Source of the DNA: Serinus canaria
Taxonomy: Eukaryota; Chordata; Aves; Passeriformes; Fringillidae
Assembly: GCF_022539315.1 (NCBI RefSeq)
Contig: NC_066317.1
Coordinates: forward strand, 50,944,435-51,008,434
Direction: 5' to 3'
DNA length: 64,000 nucleotides
Shown piece by piece: positions 1 to 14,260 of this stretch. The notes beneath the pieces are model-generated. The model saw only the letters and a program-made list of their open reading frames with translations. It searched no databases and was not told the origin of the DNA. The position numbers were made by a program, and so were the translations under genes. The stretch's first letter is position 1; every line of letters begins with the position of its first letter.

Positions 1-3000
1 TTATATTTTAGAAATGTATAAACATGGTAAATATGGAAAAATAAATGAATAATAATGGAGTAATAATTTCTATGTAGAAACTGTTTTCAAAAATGTCACT
101 AAAATTCAGCAGATTTTCCATAGCAGGTTTGAGGGTGTTCATGTGTCTATGCACTTACACTTTTTCTATTTAGAACTTGATGACTAAATAGCTTACAGAA
201 ATTTGCCTCCTTGTAAAACACTAATATTAACAATTTGCAGACACTTCTGACTTAGCATCTTGAATTGCTCTTCATACTACCATAAACCAATCTATTTTGT
301 AAACTTTTTGTTCATTTTTTGCCAAATTGTATGGAAAATTTGCAACAACCCACTGCTAGAAAGGATCTCCTTACAAGATATATTTCTAACATGGATTGAT
401 AAGCACATTTAGGGAATTTTTGAGATTTATGATTCTACAGTCCTTACTGTTGGATTCTTTGTGTGTGTGGAATGTGAATATCTCAATAATCTTTCAACCT
501 TTGCATCTCTTCTACTGTTTTATTAGCTTTTGGTCAAATTAAATTTAAAAGAAGAAATAAAATAAATTCCAAATCGTCATCCTTTGTCAAGCTAGTATCA
601 AAAATGAGCCTTAAAGATCTTCTATTCTGTGCATATAGGGAACTGCATTTTAAACCAGGATTAAAATAATTCTCAACTATTCCCTACCCTCAGAAGAGCA
701 GTACCCATCTCAGCATACATAGCAGGGTGAACAGTGAGCTGACAGGGCTGATATAAATTGATTATTTTTCAAGTCAAGGCAATTTTCTGAACAACCAAAA
801 GCTGCTAATGTCTCCTTCCATATCAATACTACAGTAGCCAGCTCATTTATCTTTGTCCAAGATTGTTAGTGTTTTTGTATTTTGTTTTTTAATCACACAT
901 TTGATCACAGGTAGAAAATCCCCTCCTTTTAGACACCTCAGACTATTTCTGGACTTGCTCCTAGATATAGAACAATCCATACAATCCAGTTCCTAACTGA
1001 AAATGAAATGAAAGAAAAGAGTCTGTTTGAAATCACGTGTGGGTGGGATTGCTATCAGTACCCATGCTAACACTAACCTGTCAAGCAATGCTTTATTGAT
1101 AAAATTTAAAGTTCCATCATTCTTATTTGACTACAGTTCAAAATCATAAAACCGATCTTTTACATGTTCTTTGGGATCATTACATTCCTGAGAGCATTCA
1201 TCCCAGAGATTAATACTATGGAACCTTTATCATACTTCAGTATTAAACAGAAAAGTTATATGCTATTACTGTGTATCTAAGACAATCTAAACAAGAAGTC
1301 TATTTTTTTCTTCTCTGAAGAACAATAAAGAAGGCACAGGGTACGAACGTATTTCTTCACCTGCCTCATTCTGGCCTACTTTTGATATTCTAGCAGAAAC
1401 TATTTAAATTTAAGCAGTCTGTTTTCAGTTTAATTTTTTTTTTCATACTTTCTGGAAAATCAAGTTTTTCTACTGAGGACTTCTAGTTTAAATGTCCACT
1501 GCACCTTGAGGCCTGTCCCCATTTTATGAAATAATGCACATAAAAGCAGTTGTTTTTATCCCTTTGCCAGAAAGTATTCCTCTATTTGGATCTAGGGGTT
1601 TAATGTCTCTTTGCACTTAGCAATCAAATAGAAAATAAATGAATTATGTCTTGGCAGGCTGAGCCAATTCCAGGATTCTAAATACTGCAAAATAATGTCA
1701 TTTTGACCTTAAAGGACTTATATTGTCATCCTTGTTGGAACAGAACAATTCTATTCTGCTGTAGTATCAAAATCCCGATTTGAGTTGAGTCTGTGAAGGA
1801 ATACAAGGGCAGAGGTATTTATTCCAAAGCAGGTATTTGACACATGGAACTCCTTTTATTGCTTAGGATGTGGGCAGCAGCTGGGAGGAGCTGATCTATA
1901 GATTGCCAGCTCTGCTTTTTCCTGTGTAGTAACAGAAGCAGAAAGCATTGATCTGTAGAATCATAACATTGGCACCTTTACTAAAGTACTTGGGATAGTT
2001 GGCACTTTTTCACATGAGTGTAAGCAGAAAAGTATCTTTGTTGATGGTACATTATCCCTATAATGGTTGCATTTCAAAAGGCATCTCAAAGGTTTTGTAA
2101 AATATTAGGACTTGGTTTAGGTCCTTGTTTGAGAAAACAACCAGCTCGAATGCAATGCCAAATAGAAATTGTATTGGAAAGATTAAATAAGACAGAGGTA
2201 TTTTTAGAGCTTGAGAAGGCAACCTTTGACACTTACATTTTGCTGTAATATTTGTTAGACAAATGCACCATACTAACATAAGACAATATATCATTAAGTT
2301 TGTATCCTTGTCTGAGATTTAGCTAATGGAAGAGACTCTCAGAAAATTCTGCAGATGATAAGGGAGCATCACAAACATGGTACAATCCCATAAAAATTAC
2401 AGAGCACCACAAGGGATGGTTCAATTTCAGAAGTGTTTAAGAGGGAGTAAAGCAACTTCTGGACTGATGTCCAAGACCATCCTTATCTCCACAGTCCAGC
2501 TTGGGCATTCCAAGGCTATGTCTGACCCCAGTTCCCTGCAGTGGGACTGATTCTGATCCCCACCCACCAGCAGATATCAGTGAAACCTCAGCCCTGCACT
2601 GGAGGCTACATTGGCATTCTGCTTCTGGCCCTGTAGAACTACTGTATCCATTAAATTCTGTGGGATCAGCTCTTTGAAAGTCTCAATCTAAGGATTACTT
2701 CAGTCCCTGAAAAAAGGATTGGGGTAAAGTTAGAAGTATTTCAATATTCAATTAATATGCAGCATAACTTTCTTATCATTTTACAGTTATCTTTTGGTAA
2801 GTGATGTTCTTAATTTTATGTAATAAATGATATGGTTTAGTTGTGTAGATAATTTGAGATAATTTATTATGAAATATGAAAACACATATAAAAAGCACAG
2901 TCAGTAGTGTCACAGAAGTAAGAGCCTTCCTAAAGTAGATCACTATATTTCTTTTATGATCACTGATTATAAAATGTCCCCACAAAGCTAAACCTATACA

Positions 3001-3687
3001 CTCTAAGCATTTATATGTTTCTGAGAACCTCTAAAAATAGAACATTCTGGTAGTAGATCTGTTCTTATTCTTGAAAGAAATAAAATTAATGTAAAAATTT
3101 TCCAATAGCAACTTTTAAAAATTGTACTATTGTTGAGATCCTGCAGCATTTAATATTGCACTAAAAGCAATGGATACAAGTAGTTTCTTCCTAGAATTGT
3201 TACAAATAAATATCTTCTTTTTTACTTATGCATGTAAAGAAAAATATATAAAACTTTTTGTTTATTTTGTTTTCATTCTTAACATCCTTTTCTTTTCTGA
3301 TAACCTGTCTGCTTGTTTTCTGACAATGAAAGGCTACTGGTTGCCCTGAGGTTGGATTTTTCAATAATTGCCTTTGAATCTTCCAGTCTATAATCACATC
3401 TCTGATCCAGTCATGGGAAAAGTAAAATAAAATTCTATCTTTATATAAAGAAAATTTTTGGCATTTAAATTTACCTGTGTAGCTCAGAAGCAGAAAATCC
3501 AACTTTTCTGTCATCAACGCTTTCAGTCAGAGAAGTTAACAGCAATTTTTGGCAAATGATTCAAGAAAACAAAACTAAAAGGAGCATGTTGATTTCATTT
3601 ATCCTATTCTAATGTTTTATAGCACTCACTTTTATTTATGTGACCTCTTATCTTTAAGTATTACTTCGTAGAAGGAATATTAATAGT
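1..3687. other. Unannotated AT-rich DNA
   Basis: I see no gene or recognisable mobile element here. All open frames are short (105 codons or fewer) and rich in Phe, Leu, Ile and Lys, as expected from AT-rich noncoding DNA. A patch at about 2450-2660 is less AT-rich than its surroundings (it includes runs such as ccccacccaccagcag), but I cannot assign it to a repeat family. Confidence 0.6.
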
Positions 3688-3711
3688 AAAAATAAAAATA
3701 AAAATAAAAAT
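3688..3711. repeat. (AAAAAT)4 simple repeat
   Basis: Four consecutive AAAAAT units, followed by a further AT-rich stretch (aagaataataattattata). It is a short low-complexity array of no evident function. Confidence 0.8.
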
Positions 3712-6700
3712 AAGAATAATAATTATTATAATGCACACTGGTTTTGTTGATATGAACTGCTAATGGTTGTCTCGCATCTGTTTTTAAAAGTAGTGTTCTC
3801 AGAAAATGTAGGGTAAAATCTATTCAACTCCATAAAAAATAAGAATATATTACTCACAGCCATAGGAATTCATTGCTAAATTCTGCTCTAAGTTATATTG
3901 TTATTACTTTGGGTAATAATAATTGAAATAATTGAATAGACTAATTGAAAGATATAATTGCCTTTTTTCAGTTTCCACATTGTAAAACTTTGACTGTGAA
4001 AATTTCATGTAGTGTTTTAGAGGAAATGACTAAATCAACAAGCAGAAAAAAAATTCCACATTGTTTCTGAAAGAAATGAAAACCTCTCGAATTCTCACAA
4101 GAGACTCAACAAATTTGTGATTCATAGCAATTTGCTCTTAAATTTTACTTATTCAGCAAGTACAATCCTACAAAATTTTTTTCAGTTGACTTTGTTTTTC
4201 TGCCTGTATTATAGATGTTTACTCTTTTTAGAATGGTGCATTCAGTTAAGCAGTCAGGTAAATTTATATTTTCTGTTAGTTTTAGTCATTGGGGAAAGAC
4301 ATGCATGCATAGGTAAAACATATATGTGTAGAAGCATGTGTTGCTGATTGGTGAATTTAGATGAGAACAATATGGTATCAAATCCAAATGGAGGATGACA
4401 TGAGTTTATATTGTATAACATACAATATATAATTTGAATTGGCTTGTTTTATTTAATGAGAGAATACAGTGATTCACCTTCTGAGCCCTGTACCATGGGT
4501 CTCATCAACATTTTTCAAGGAAAACCCCCTTCTGGTTTGTCATCTTTAATTTTTGTGAGACTACATTTTCAATCCAGCTTTGAGAAAGATTGGATCTTTT
4601 CTTTCTTCTGCTGGCAAAAAGCATCGGGAGAACAGAGCTTCAATTTGGCAGACACTCAAAAGTTTCAGGGTTTAAAAATGCTTGGATTAATAGGGCAACA
4701 ATCAAACAGGTTTTACAGTCCAATGAGAAAACAAATACAGAAATGGATAATCAGCATGGGGTAGAAGCAAAAATATGCCGCTGATTTGAAACATATGCAA
4801 TAATTGCACTGAAACAAGATTAGAATAAATTCTGCATCTCAAATGAGACTTTGTGAATATTTTAAATCAGTTCATTTTTTTTAAATTGCATGACTAAACT
4901 CCTACTGGTACCTCTGCCTCAAACCCAATATTGTCTGAGACGTTTTTCACTTTACCTGAGTCTGGTTAAGAAGACAGACTGGGAGTCATTTATAATGGGT
5001 TATCTCTCAGCTAGCACAATGAATTTGAACAAGAAATCACTAGAACTAAATATATTCTCCTTAGAATTAGAAAGACAAAAGTACTCTGTCTGAAAATCTT
5101 TTTACTCAATCTCAAGATTACTAGACAAAGGAAATTTTAGAATATAAAATGATAAAGCTATCTATTGGTGAATATCAATAGACTTCCTGGAAAACTGTTG
5201 AGGATGACATGAATATTCAATGCACATGCTGAAAGTAAAATTTCTCTATATGAAGTGGATATTGAGATTGTATTAGCTCTTTCTCAGTCCCTTTCTGAGC
5301 TGAGAAATGTTGAAGAAGAAGCTAGTAGCTCTCACAGGTAACTTTTCACTGGAATTTTCTAAGAAATAGAATTATATTGAGCCTACAATGCCAAGAAGCA
5401 GAAATGAAAATAAAAAGAGGTTTGAAATGTACTACTTCATTGAAATTGCCCTAAGATTTTGAAAAAATTGATAGTGTTAATTCTGGAAACAAGTCCACAG
5501 AATCACTTACATAGGTACCCAAATGAATTTTTCAAGTGTTGATATTTGATTTTGAATAAAGGCCTTCATTTATATCACCAATGTCACCAGAACATTACTC
5601 TTACTAATTAATTTTCTTCAAAGTACTCTAGACATGAAATAAATGTCAATCATAACATTACTAATTTTATCCATTTTCTTTTTTTTTTTTTCATAAAATG
5701 TAGAAATTTTCATTTCCATGAAGCAAATTCTTTTCTTATTTCTGCATGGATATATTGTGAAACAGTTCTTAATGCTAGTTAGAAATATTTAAGAAAGTCT
5801 GCCGAGTGCTTTTCCTGAGGATTAAGGTACTAACCATGACTTGGGAGAGCTAGTTGCTTGAGGCAAAGCTCTTTAGGAATTACATTGGGTTGGACTTAAA
5901 TTTATATTGTTTTTTTTTCTTTAATTCATTCACACAGTGAACTCTTACACTTTCCCTGGGAGAAGTTGGAATAGGTAGAATTCCTATATTGGGTATTCAT
6001 GGAATATTTATAGCAAGCACAGTAGTATGAAAAAGTTTTGTTTTAATCCTTAATATTCTGTATGGAATTAAAGTCCTAATATATTATCTTCTTTTCCTGA
6101 CAAACTTTTATAACATATTATATAATACCAATATAGAATATTTAGAATGAATATGCTCAGCAATGTATCAAGCTTAAATAGAGTGGATTTTTGGACAAAA
6201 TCACACAGATCATTTGAGAAGATGCCAAAGGATTAACAATTACATTGGTTATTTTAACAAAATTAGAATCCAGTTAATGAAAGTCAGTCCAAAATAATTG
6301 TGACAGCAGATTTCCTGTGCAGCAGTAGAGTATCACTCAGATATTCAGAAGTGCAGTAACACAGGAAATGGTACTCAGCAGGAGATAACAAAAAATATTT
6401 TTAATTTCATTTTTATCTGTAACTGGAAAATTGTTCAGTTTTGGGGAAGATAAAATAATCTATTGAATGAGGCCAGGTTTCTTTGCCTTCTAAGTAAAAT
6501 TAAAAAGAAAAAAACGCCATCATATTTTAAAAAAAAATATAACATCAGAAATAAGGCAAGTTGTTTGTGTTATAGACTGGAGTAATGAATATGAAATTTT
6601 TATGATGCAAAGTTTTTACTACCCATTGCAATTGCCCAATGATCCTGTTTAATATTTCTAGCTTCTGGCCCTTGTCTTGTCAATCCCCACGTATTTTCAG

Positions 6701-9700
6701 AATTGATCTGGTTACAGTCTTAAGAAAAACTTAGAAACTCTCAGAAGTGACTAATTTCGGTAATTTGTGGGAGAAATAGGAACCTAAACTTACAAAGTCA
6801 TCTTTATTTACTTCTTTGAGTGGTAATATTTAATAGAATGATTTTTTTTTACAACAACATGTTGACTGTGTCATTAGAAAATGTTCTTTTTGCTTATCTG
6901 GAATATTTGAATAAGATCCTTAGGTTAATGATCCATCCAAAAGTTTACTTCAAACCACTGTCAAAAATAAAACTAATCACAAAAATAAAACTATTTTGGT
7001 TTTCAGAACACAAGAGAGAACACAAGACAGTCTCTATGCTATTGGAAAAATTCTTCAGAGTTTAAAATGGATTAAATCAGTAGGAGACTTTAGATATTGG
7101 GAGGGGGCAATGTAAATGTGCAGGAATTACTCTAAGTCCCATCAGAAAATAAGGGAAAACATCAGCAGCTCTCTGGAAACCTCATATGTTAGTCACACTA
7201 ATTGAGTGACATAAGCTAACGAGGAACAACCACCAACTGAGTTGGTAATGTGTTTTCAGTACCCAGTACTATTGAATAGGAACTGGTTAAGTACTCAGAG
7301 ATGAGAGGAGAAAATGAAATTTGCCACTTCTTTCCCAGACTAAATTAAATTAAATCCTGCATTTACCATTCACTTACTTTAGAAACTACTGCTTCTTTAT
7401 TTTCTTAGAAAAGAAATGAGAAACTACATTATTTTGATTGCCTTTCTTGTGATAATTTAGGTCAGCATGCATCTGACCTTTGATTGGTATTACTTAGCAT
7501 ATGATCAATTTAATTAAGCATTTTCTACATAGAGAAATTGGATAAACCAATATCCCATGAGCACAAAAATTTAATTTTGCTAGTAAACCTCACCTGTGAA
7601 GAATCCTTGCTTCAGCTGAAAAGTGAATTTTTGGTTTAACATCACACTTCACTTCTGAAATAGGAGTTTTTACTTGAAGTATTAAAAAAGCTTCAGCTTA
7701 TATTTTCTGACAAAAATACTAATTCCTTCTTGAGGGAAATTCATCACCTCTTGAGGAAAATATTCCACAGTGGACAACAATTTCACTGACATAGTCACAT
7801 ATAGCAATGTGGCAATAAAGGTGTAGAGGGAAATGAATAAATAAGGACAAGAAAGGTGTTGAATCCACAAAGGTACAGTAATCAGAGTTTAATTTAAAAA
7901 CATTGGAATTAATAAAACTTTTCATGTCACTGGACTCCAGTCCAAGTCCCTGGCCTTCAGTAAGAATAAGTAGAACAGGGAATGTATATAATAATTACTG
8001 AAAAGATAGAATAAAGTGTTGGATGGTGAATGTCCTTTTTTAATCCTAAGTCAGACATCCATTTAGACCCTTTTGTGTCCATAAGCAGAACAACTACTAA
8101 AGGAATAAGAGAAAGAAAAGGAGTCATTCTTAATTTACATCCTACTGAGTTAGAGAGAAGGAAGAAAATCAAGGGACATTATGAGAAAATAAATAATATA
8201 AATACCATCATAGTCACTAAAAACTACCCAGTTAAAGAATATTTATATTATATATCACTTGATTTACTTTCCTAAACTTGGCTTGTAATTTTTTTTTTCT
8301 TATTATGGATTAAGAAGGACATGATGAGATTTTATTGATTGCTTTTTGATGGTGTTTATTGTAGGTTTTAATTTCTGAAACTGTTCTTGAATTTCCTCTT
8401 CATCAGGCTTAATATCACATGTAATTTGATTTTTTGAATGAGTGGGTGGCACTTCACCTGAGTTTGACCTGGTCTTTAGTGATCTGGAATTGCAAATTCT
8501 TCAGGGCAGATTTTCAACACTGCTCACAACAATAAGTTATTTAGTGTTTGTACCTGATGAGTGCTGAGTGCTCCAGGCTCTGACAATTGGGCTCTGAGTG
8601 TTTTTTCCTGGTTTTGTTATTGTCACACTTAATCTAGAAAAATGAAAGAGAGATACTACAATAATTATCATCAAAAAATATGTAAAACACCCTAATTTTC
8701 CTGATGATAATAAAGCTTTGTCAAAAGTAATTTCCTGTAGACTCTGTCAATGTGTTTGCTTAGAGTTTGCACAAATCTTTACTATTTTTACACAGTGGGC
8801 TGAGCAGGAGATTGGGGACAGTAAAAAGTATATGGGTATAAAAGTAATGTTCATGTTTTCTACTTTTTTGTTATTTCTTGCCTTTGCCTTCAAGGAGATC
8901 TGACACCATAAGGATTGTCTTCTGAGAATTCAACTTCCTAACACTGGTCAGTGATCATAGCTTTGCCATTGGTTAAATCAGGCTAAAAATTCCACAACAG
9001 ATTTCCAAGGGGTGCTATCACCTTTTTTCAACAAAAACTCCGGTTCTGCAGAAAATTACTAATTTCTTGTGTTTTAATGATTTCAGGGAAAACCATTTTT
9101 GCAGCTATTTGAATTCTATTTAAATAGTGGTGACTTTCAGTCTACTATTTCATTTAGCAAAGATCCAGTTATTTATGCAAAAATGACATAAAAAATTGGC
9201 TTTAATCCTGGTGGTATCCCGACCTTATATTACCTTATAATATCCTTGATGTCACCCTCTTAGACAGCTGCATTAAAAATAAAATGCCCTTGATTTGTAT
9301 AATACAATTTAGCAGCTATAAAAGTGAATGATGACATCTCAAAAGAAAGTTAAAAAAGAAGAGGTCAAAGATAATCAGGATAATCAAAAGAAAAGATAAT
9401 AAATTAAAAGAAATTTTCCAATAAAAATAGCTGTTGAACTAAACAAAGTTTCTTGCTCTCTTTTTTGTTCTTATATGTATTGTGAGTCACCCAAAAAATT
9501 ATCTTCAAATTCACTGTAAAAATTATGTTTGCTTTTTAATGGGTACCTGCACTAAGCTAATTTAATACAATTTAAAAGGTAACAAATGAAATTTCACAGC
9601 TGGAATGGAATGAGGTAACCTAAAGGAGGAAAAAGGAAAAGGCATAAAGGGAATAGATAATATAAAAAATATACATTGAAAATATCTTTGCCAGCCTGTA

Positions 9701-10524
9701 CCAACTAGAATAATGGCACAACACCAGGCATATGTCAGTACACAGACTTTTTCAATTTATCTGCACTTGTTTCACCAAATATAAATAAAGATGCATATCC
9801 TTGTTTAGAAGGCAGGTGTAATGTAGGCAGACAAGTAAAAAAATTCCCTGGACTGGATGTATATGTCAATGATCACTTATTTGCACCTTCCTGTTTTCTC
9901 GACTTTATGCTTACACTTTCAACTAAACTGTAATAAATTCCTAATTAAAAAAATATGGTTAACCATGGTTATGAAATTTTGTAAATTTTTTAATTGGTTT
10001 TTCAGTGGGATTTTTGTTTGCTTGCTTGTTTGTTTGTTTTTACTTTTTGAGATAGAATTTAGGCAGCTATCTATTACAACTCTAAACCTGAGTTGTAATG
10101 TAATTCTAGTCTGAAGAACAAGCTACTCAGGAAACACATGGTGCATAGTAACCTTGGAAACTAGAAATCTAAAAGAACTGCCTAATGAATTTGGAAGCTG
10201 AGAATTCTGAAAAATAAATCTGATTCCTTTTTTTGGACTTGAAATTAGGTTCAGATGTCTACATCCTGATTAAGTGAGCAACAGCCAATTTCTATTTTCT
10301 AGTATGCCCTAAACATTCAATAGCAGTTACCCTGATGGCTCGCTAATACAAACAAGAGACTTCTATTAAAAGTGATTTTCTCCAGGAGACTTCCTCCCAC
10401 CTTTTTGTGAGTTTTAGAGACTTGTTTTCATTTCAGGGCTTTAAGGCAATTCTGATTGAACCTGGCCTGGCTAAGTTTTAATTCACATCAATGTAATTTC
10501 TTTTAATTGCTTTGATAAACCTGT
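3712..10524. other. Unannotated AT-rich DNA with homopolymer runs
   Basis: No gene or clear mobile element is recognisable. It contains a T13 run (5679-5691) and a TTTG/CTTG-type stretch (about 10013-10040). The 106-codon plus-strand frame at 4444-4764 resembles no family I know and is within the length expected by chance at this base composition. Older, saturated repeats could be hidden here and would need a profile search. Confidence 0.55.
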
Positions 10525-10536
10525 GGGGGGGGGGGG
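10525..10536 (+). repeat. G12 homopolymer
   Basis: Twelve consecutive G residues, unusual in such AT-rich surroundings. The length may be uncertain in the assembly because G homopolymers are error-prone. Confidence 0.85.
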
Positions 10537-13439
10537 CATCTGTGCTTGAGTACAAGAACTCAATATTTCTCAAAACAATATTTCAAGATCTTTCCAGTTT
10601 CCTAAATCCAGAACACCAAATTTTGGAATATAAACAATGTTGAACTGGAGTGCTACATGTCTGTCTATAGAATAGTAGTGATCAACAAAACTGGGGGGCT
10701 TGGAGGGTGAGGAGACAAATCTGTTTTCACACTCTGCATTTTGCACTTCACATGATTGTGGCAATGCATGCAAACAAACAGTGATGTTCACTGCTAGGAC
10801 AGACTTTGGATTGAACAGGCATTTGCAGATCTGCTAGAAACAGAACTAGCTGTCCACTGAGGAAGAATAACAACTCCCTTGGAACCTTTAACTTAAATAT
10901 CTTCTTCAAAACAAAACCAATTCAATAGCAGGGTAAGGTAAAGGAAGAGAAGGATCCCACTGCACATGATGGCAAATCTAACAGTAAAACAGAGAGAATG
11001 ATGTCTGGATGAAAAGGCAGGTGGAACATGAGGCTGCCCTGCAGGCTGTAGTAAACACTGAGACTTCATGCTGATTCAGATCTTGCCAGGAGATGTCAGT
11101 TTTTAGTTGAAACAGTGACTGGACAAGGCTGTTATGTTGGATCCTGATTTTGGTTCCGCAAGAACTTCAAAATAACTTCCCTTGTGATTCAAGAAAAAGC
11201 CATAATTATTCAAGCAGATTTACAGATGATGAACAAGCTATTTCAAACCAATTTTCCTTCTAAAAATATTGTTTTTAACAACACTCTTTCTAACTTCTGA
11301 CCGGGGAGAGACACTGCAAAAAGACACAAAGGACTAGATCAACCTCTGAATACCATCAGAACTGTTTAAAAGTTAAGTAAAGCTGAATTTTTTTAGCTTC
11401 CTTGTTTAAATTCTCATTTCTACATTTTTCTTTTGGTAAGAGTATTTCCCGTGCAAGAAAGGCTGGTGCTTTGATTAACCCAAATGTGCCTCAGAAAGAT
11501 AAAGTTGTGCCCAAACTCTTTCAGAGATTTCAATAAAAAAGATATATAAGAGTAGTTTGGGAGCAGGTCTGGATTGCTTTGTTGTTGTTTTGTTGTTGTT
11601 TTTGTTTTAATTTGGTTTTTATTTAGTTACAAGCTGCTATATTCTGTACCATAGGAAGAACCTAAAAATACCAGAACATTCTCTTGAAGGAAAACTCAAA
11701 GAATATTTCACATTGGCCTTCTAGAAATGTTATTTTTTCATAACAATGAATTTACCACAGCAAGTATCTTCAGCTGGGAAGTACTTTGACTATATTACCA
11801 TGAGATTACCATCTCATATTACATGACTGTAGTGTACTCACCATGGCAAAGTTAGCATGCCAACACCCGCTGGTTTTGTAAAATAATACATAAAATCTTT
11901 TATGGCATACTTTATGAATTCCATATAAATGCTTTCATTCTTGTAGGTATGCTGTTTTCTAAAATTTTAGCCTTATAAAAGTGTAAATATGGCCTTTAAT
12001 TCTAGTGCATGTTTTAATAGTCAGTGATTCCTTGTTAATGCTGATATTTCATTCATATCAAAAAGAATTAAAGGGACACAAGTATATGTTATCAGATTTT
12101 ATTAAAAAGACTTTTTTTCTCAAAACATTAACAGCAATATTTCAACAGTCTCAGAAAAATTGAACTTAAAAACAAGAAACTACAATGTTAGCTGCAGCGT
12201 GTAGAGGAATTTTCTCAAGTGCATTAAAATGTATTTTACCATCTTCGAAATTATTTTTAGCAGCTTAAAATATATACAAGTTACTTACAAGAATATATAT
12301 AGTTGTTATTTTTGCCACTACTTCTTTATGCTTTTCTTCACTTATATCTTACAGTTCTGAATAAGTTTTGCCTTCTCCACAGAAAGACAAGATATCTAAT
12401 GAATTGAATGACACAACTCACTGCCACTGAAAAAAAATAATTATGGGTAAGTTTGCAATATCCTGACTAGAAAGCCTCAAAGGTTAGAATCTGCAGTCCT
12501 CAAGGTATACATGAAGCAGTTAGTTGTGAAAATCTTATACCTATGATAGTCAAGTACAATTAAATTAGATTTAGCTTTAAAATTGAAGACTTCATGTTGG
12601 TTGAACCAACAATATCTCTGAACTAAGAGTATCTCTTCCATTATGTCTCTAGCATGCATGTTTGCCCTTCAGCAAATGCCTCTTTCACATATACAGTGTG
12701 ACAGTAAATGCAGTCTTGTCATCTAGATACTTCAGCATTAATGTCATAATGTGAATAATGCTTTTAACACATGAAGCATTTGGAGATGTCAGGAAGTAAA
12801 GGACTTTATCCCTATAAAACTATTACTTTCCTTGCTATTAGATGTCTGGGAATCTTTAAAACAGTAAGACACTTTCTAAATATATTAAAGATTTGCAAGG
12901 GAGATTTCCAGTTATTATATAACTTATTGTTTATAGTAATAGTACTGTGAACATCTTTCAAGATATCTGGCCAAAGGTAGTTTTCTACACATTTTCATCA
13001 AAAAGTGTAGCTGATCTAATAACCTTAATTTTGAAACTATGCAATTACAGCAATACAAATAAAATTCACTTCTTACCTAAAATTTTGAAAGAGTGTTTTA
13101 AGTAGCTGAACAGATATTTTGCACTGTTCACGTTTGTTTAGAGTGAAATTGTAATAGTAGCAGCAATAAACTAGTATGCATTTTTCCTGTGTCAGACAGA
13201 GCCCTTAGATGAATAGTGATGCTAAATTCTATTAACTAACCTCACCAAAATTTTTCCTTCTTTTATGTGCAGAATTCTTACACAGCCCCATGAATCTGAC
13301 AGTCACAGTGGGATCTCTTTTTCCCGTGAGCCTCTTAAATGTGAACATCTTTTTCAGTTTATGACACATTTGAGAATACTTTTCCTTCCATAATTTTTCT
13401 CTTACTTACTCACAATATCCCTTTTTAAGTATGGCAGTT
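10537..13439. other. Unannotated AT-rich DNA
   Basis: No gene or mobile element is recognisable. A TTG/TTTTG low-complexity stretch lies at about 11578-11608. The segment at about 10920-11150 is somewhat less AT-rich but has no open frame or repeat signature I can name. Confidence 0.55.
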
Positions 13440-13610
13440 GAGCCCATTTTTCACCTATTTTCAGTCTATATCTTATCAGTTTAAAGCCTTGTTAAAATCA
13501 AGATGATGTAGATGACATCCACAGCTCTTCTGTTTCACATTTTGATGTTACAAATTGCTACTTCATAGGAATGTACCAGGTTGGTCAAACCCAATTTACC
13601 ATGATGTCTT
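13440..13610 (-). mobile_element. Old CR1 LINE fragment (reverse-transcriptase region), antisense
   Basis: Read on the minus strand, this stretch contains TTTGACCAACCTGGTA, then a block reading GAGCTGTGGATGTCATCTAC, then TTGATTTTAACAAGGCTTT. These match, in the right order, the CR1 ORF2 segment that encodes the conserved reverse-transcriptase motif VVYLDFSKAF. Indels break the frame, so it is a dead relic. Its boundaries are uncertain: flanking DNA on both sides may be the same element decayed beyond recognition. The family assignment rests on the remembered avian CR1 consensus. The intact sense copy of the same motif at about 17290-17330 in this window gives an internal comparison. Confidence 0.6.
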
Positions 13611-14189
13611 CTAAGACACTTTCTAGTCCTTCAGATATTGCTAAGATCTTTCACAATTTTATCCAGGAGCTGAAATTATCCTTGTGCAAGTTTCTCTGAA
13701 TACCATAAAATGGACAGTTCAGTGGGCAAATGTGTAAGTGGAGAGCCAACATTGCTGAAGCCAGGGAAGTAAGAACAGTGCTCAATATCCAGGAAAAGCA
13801 ATAATTTGTCCTGTCCAAGAAAACAGCAGAATCTTCAGGGGAGAAATCTTCTTTCATAGCTAATTAAATATTTAGAAAAAATCCTCTCTAAAACTGTAAA
13901 ACTACAACAATCATCATTCCATGTTTTCAGCAGACCTGACTTGGGAGGAAGATTATGCATGGGATCATAGAAATTCTGCATTTGTATATAAGCAAAGCAA
14001 GCTGAAACGGATGTAAAGCAAACTTGTGGAATTATTTAATTATATAATCCATGAACATAGATAAGATTTTTTAATGTGATGAAAAATAAAAAAAGCAAGA
14101 GAAAGGACTTTCCTGTCAATACTCTTTTTTGACCATAAATTTTAAAGAGAGTGTCTGTGCAAAATCAACACCAAAATTTATTTGGTAAA
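13611..14189. other. Unannotated DNA next to CR1 relic
   Basis: No recognisable gene. The 68-codon minus-strand frame at 13651-13857 resembles no known protein. The segment could be the continuation of the decayed CR1 on its sense-upstream side, but I could not match it. Confidence 0.4.
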
Positions 14190-14260
14190 TTACTTAATAA
14201 AAGTACTACTTTTATCTTACTTAATAAAAGTACTTACTTAATAAAAGTACTACTTTTATC
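14190..14260. repeat. 27-bp tandem repeat, two full copies around a partial copy
   Basis: Two identical 27-bp units (14190-14216 and 14234-14260) begin TTACTTAATAAAAGTAC and end TACTTTTATC. They flank a 17-bp partial copy (14217-14233) that stops at AAAAGTAC. Each full unit contains the inverted repeat AAAAGTA-C-TACTTTT and could fold into a small hairpin. The perfect identity shows that the duplication is recent compared with the surrounding DNA. Confidence 0.95.
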
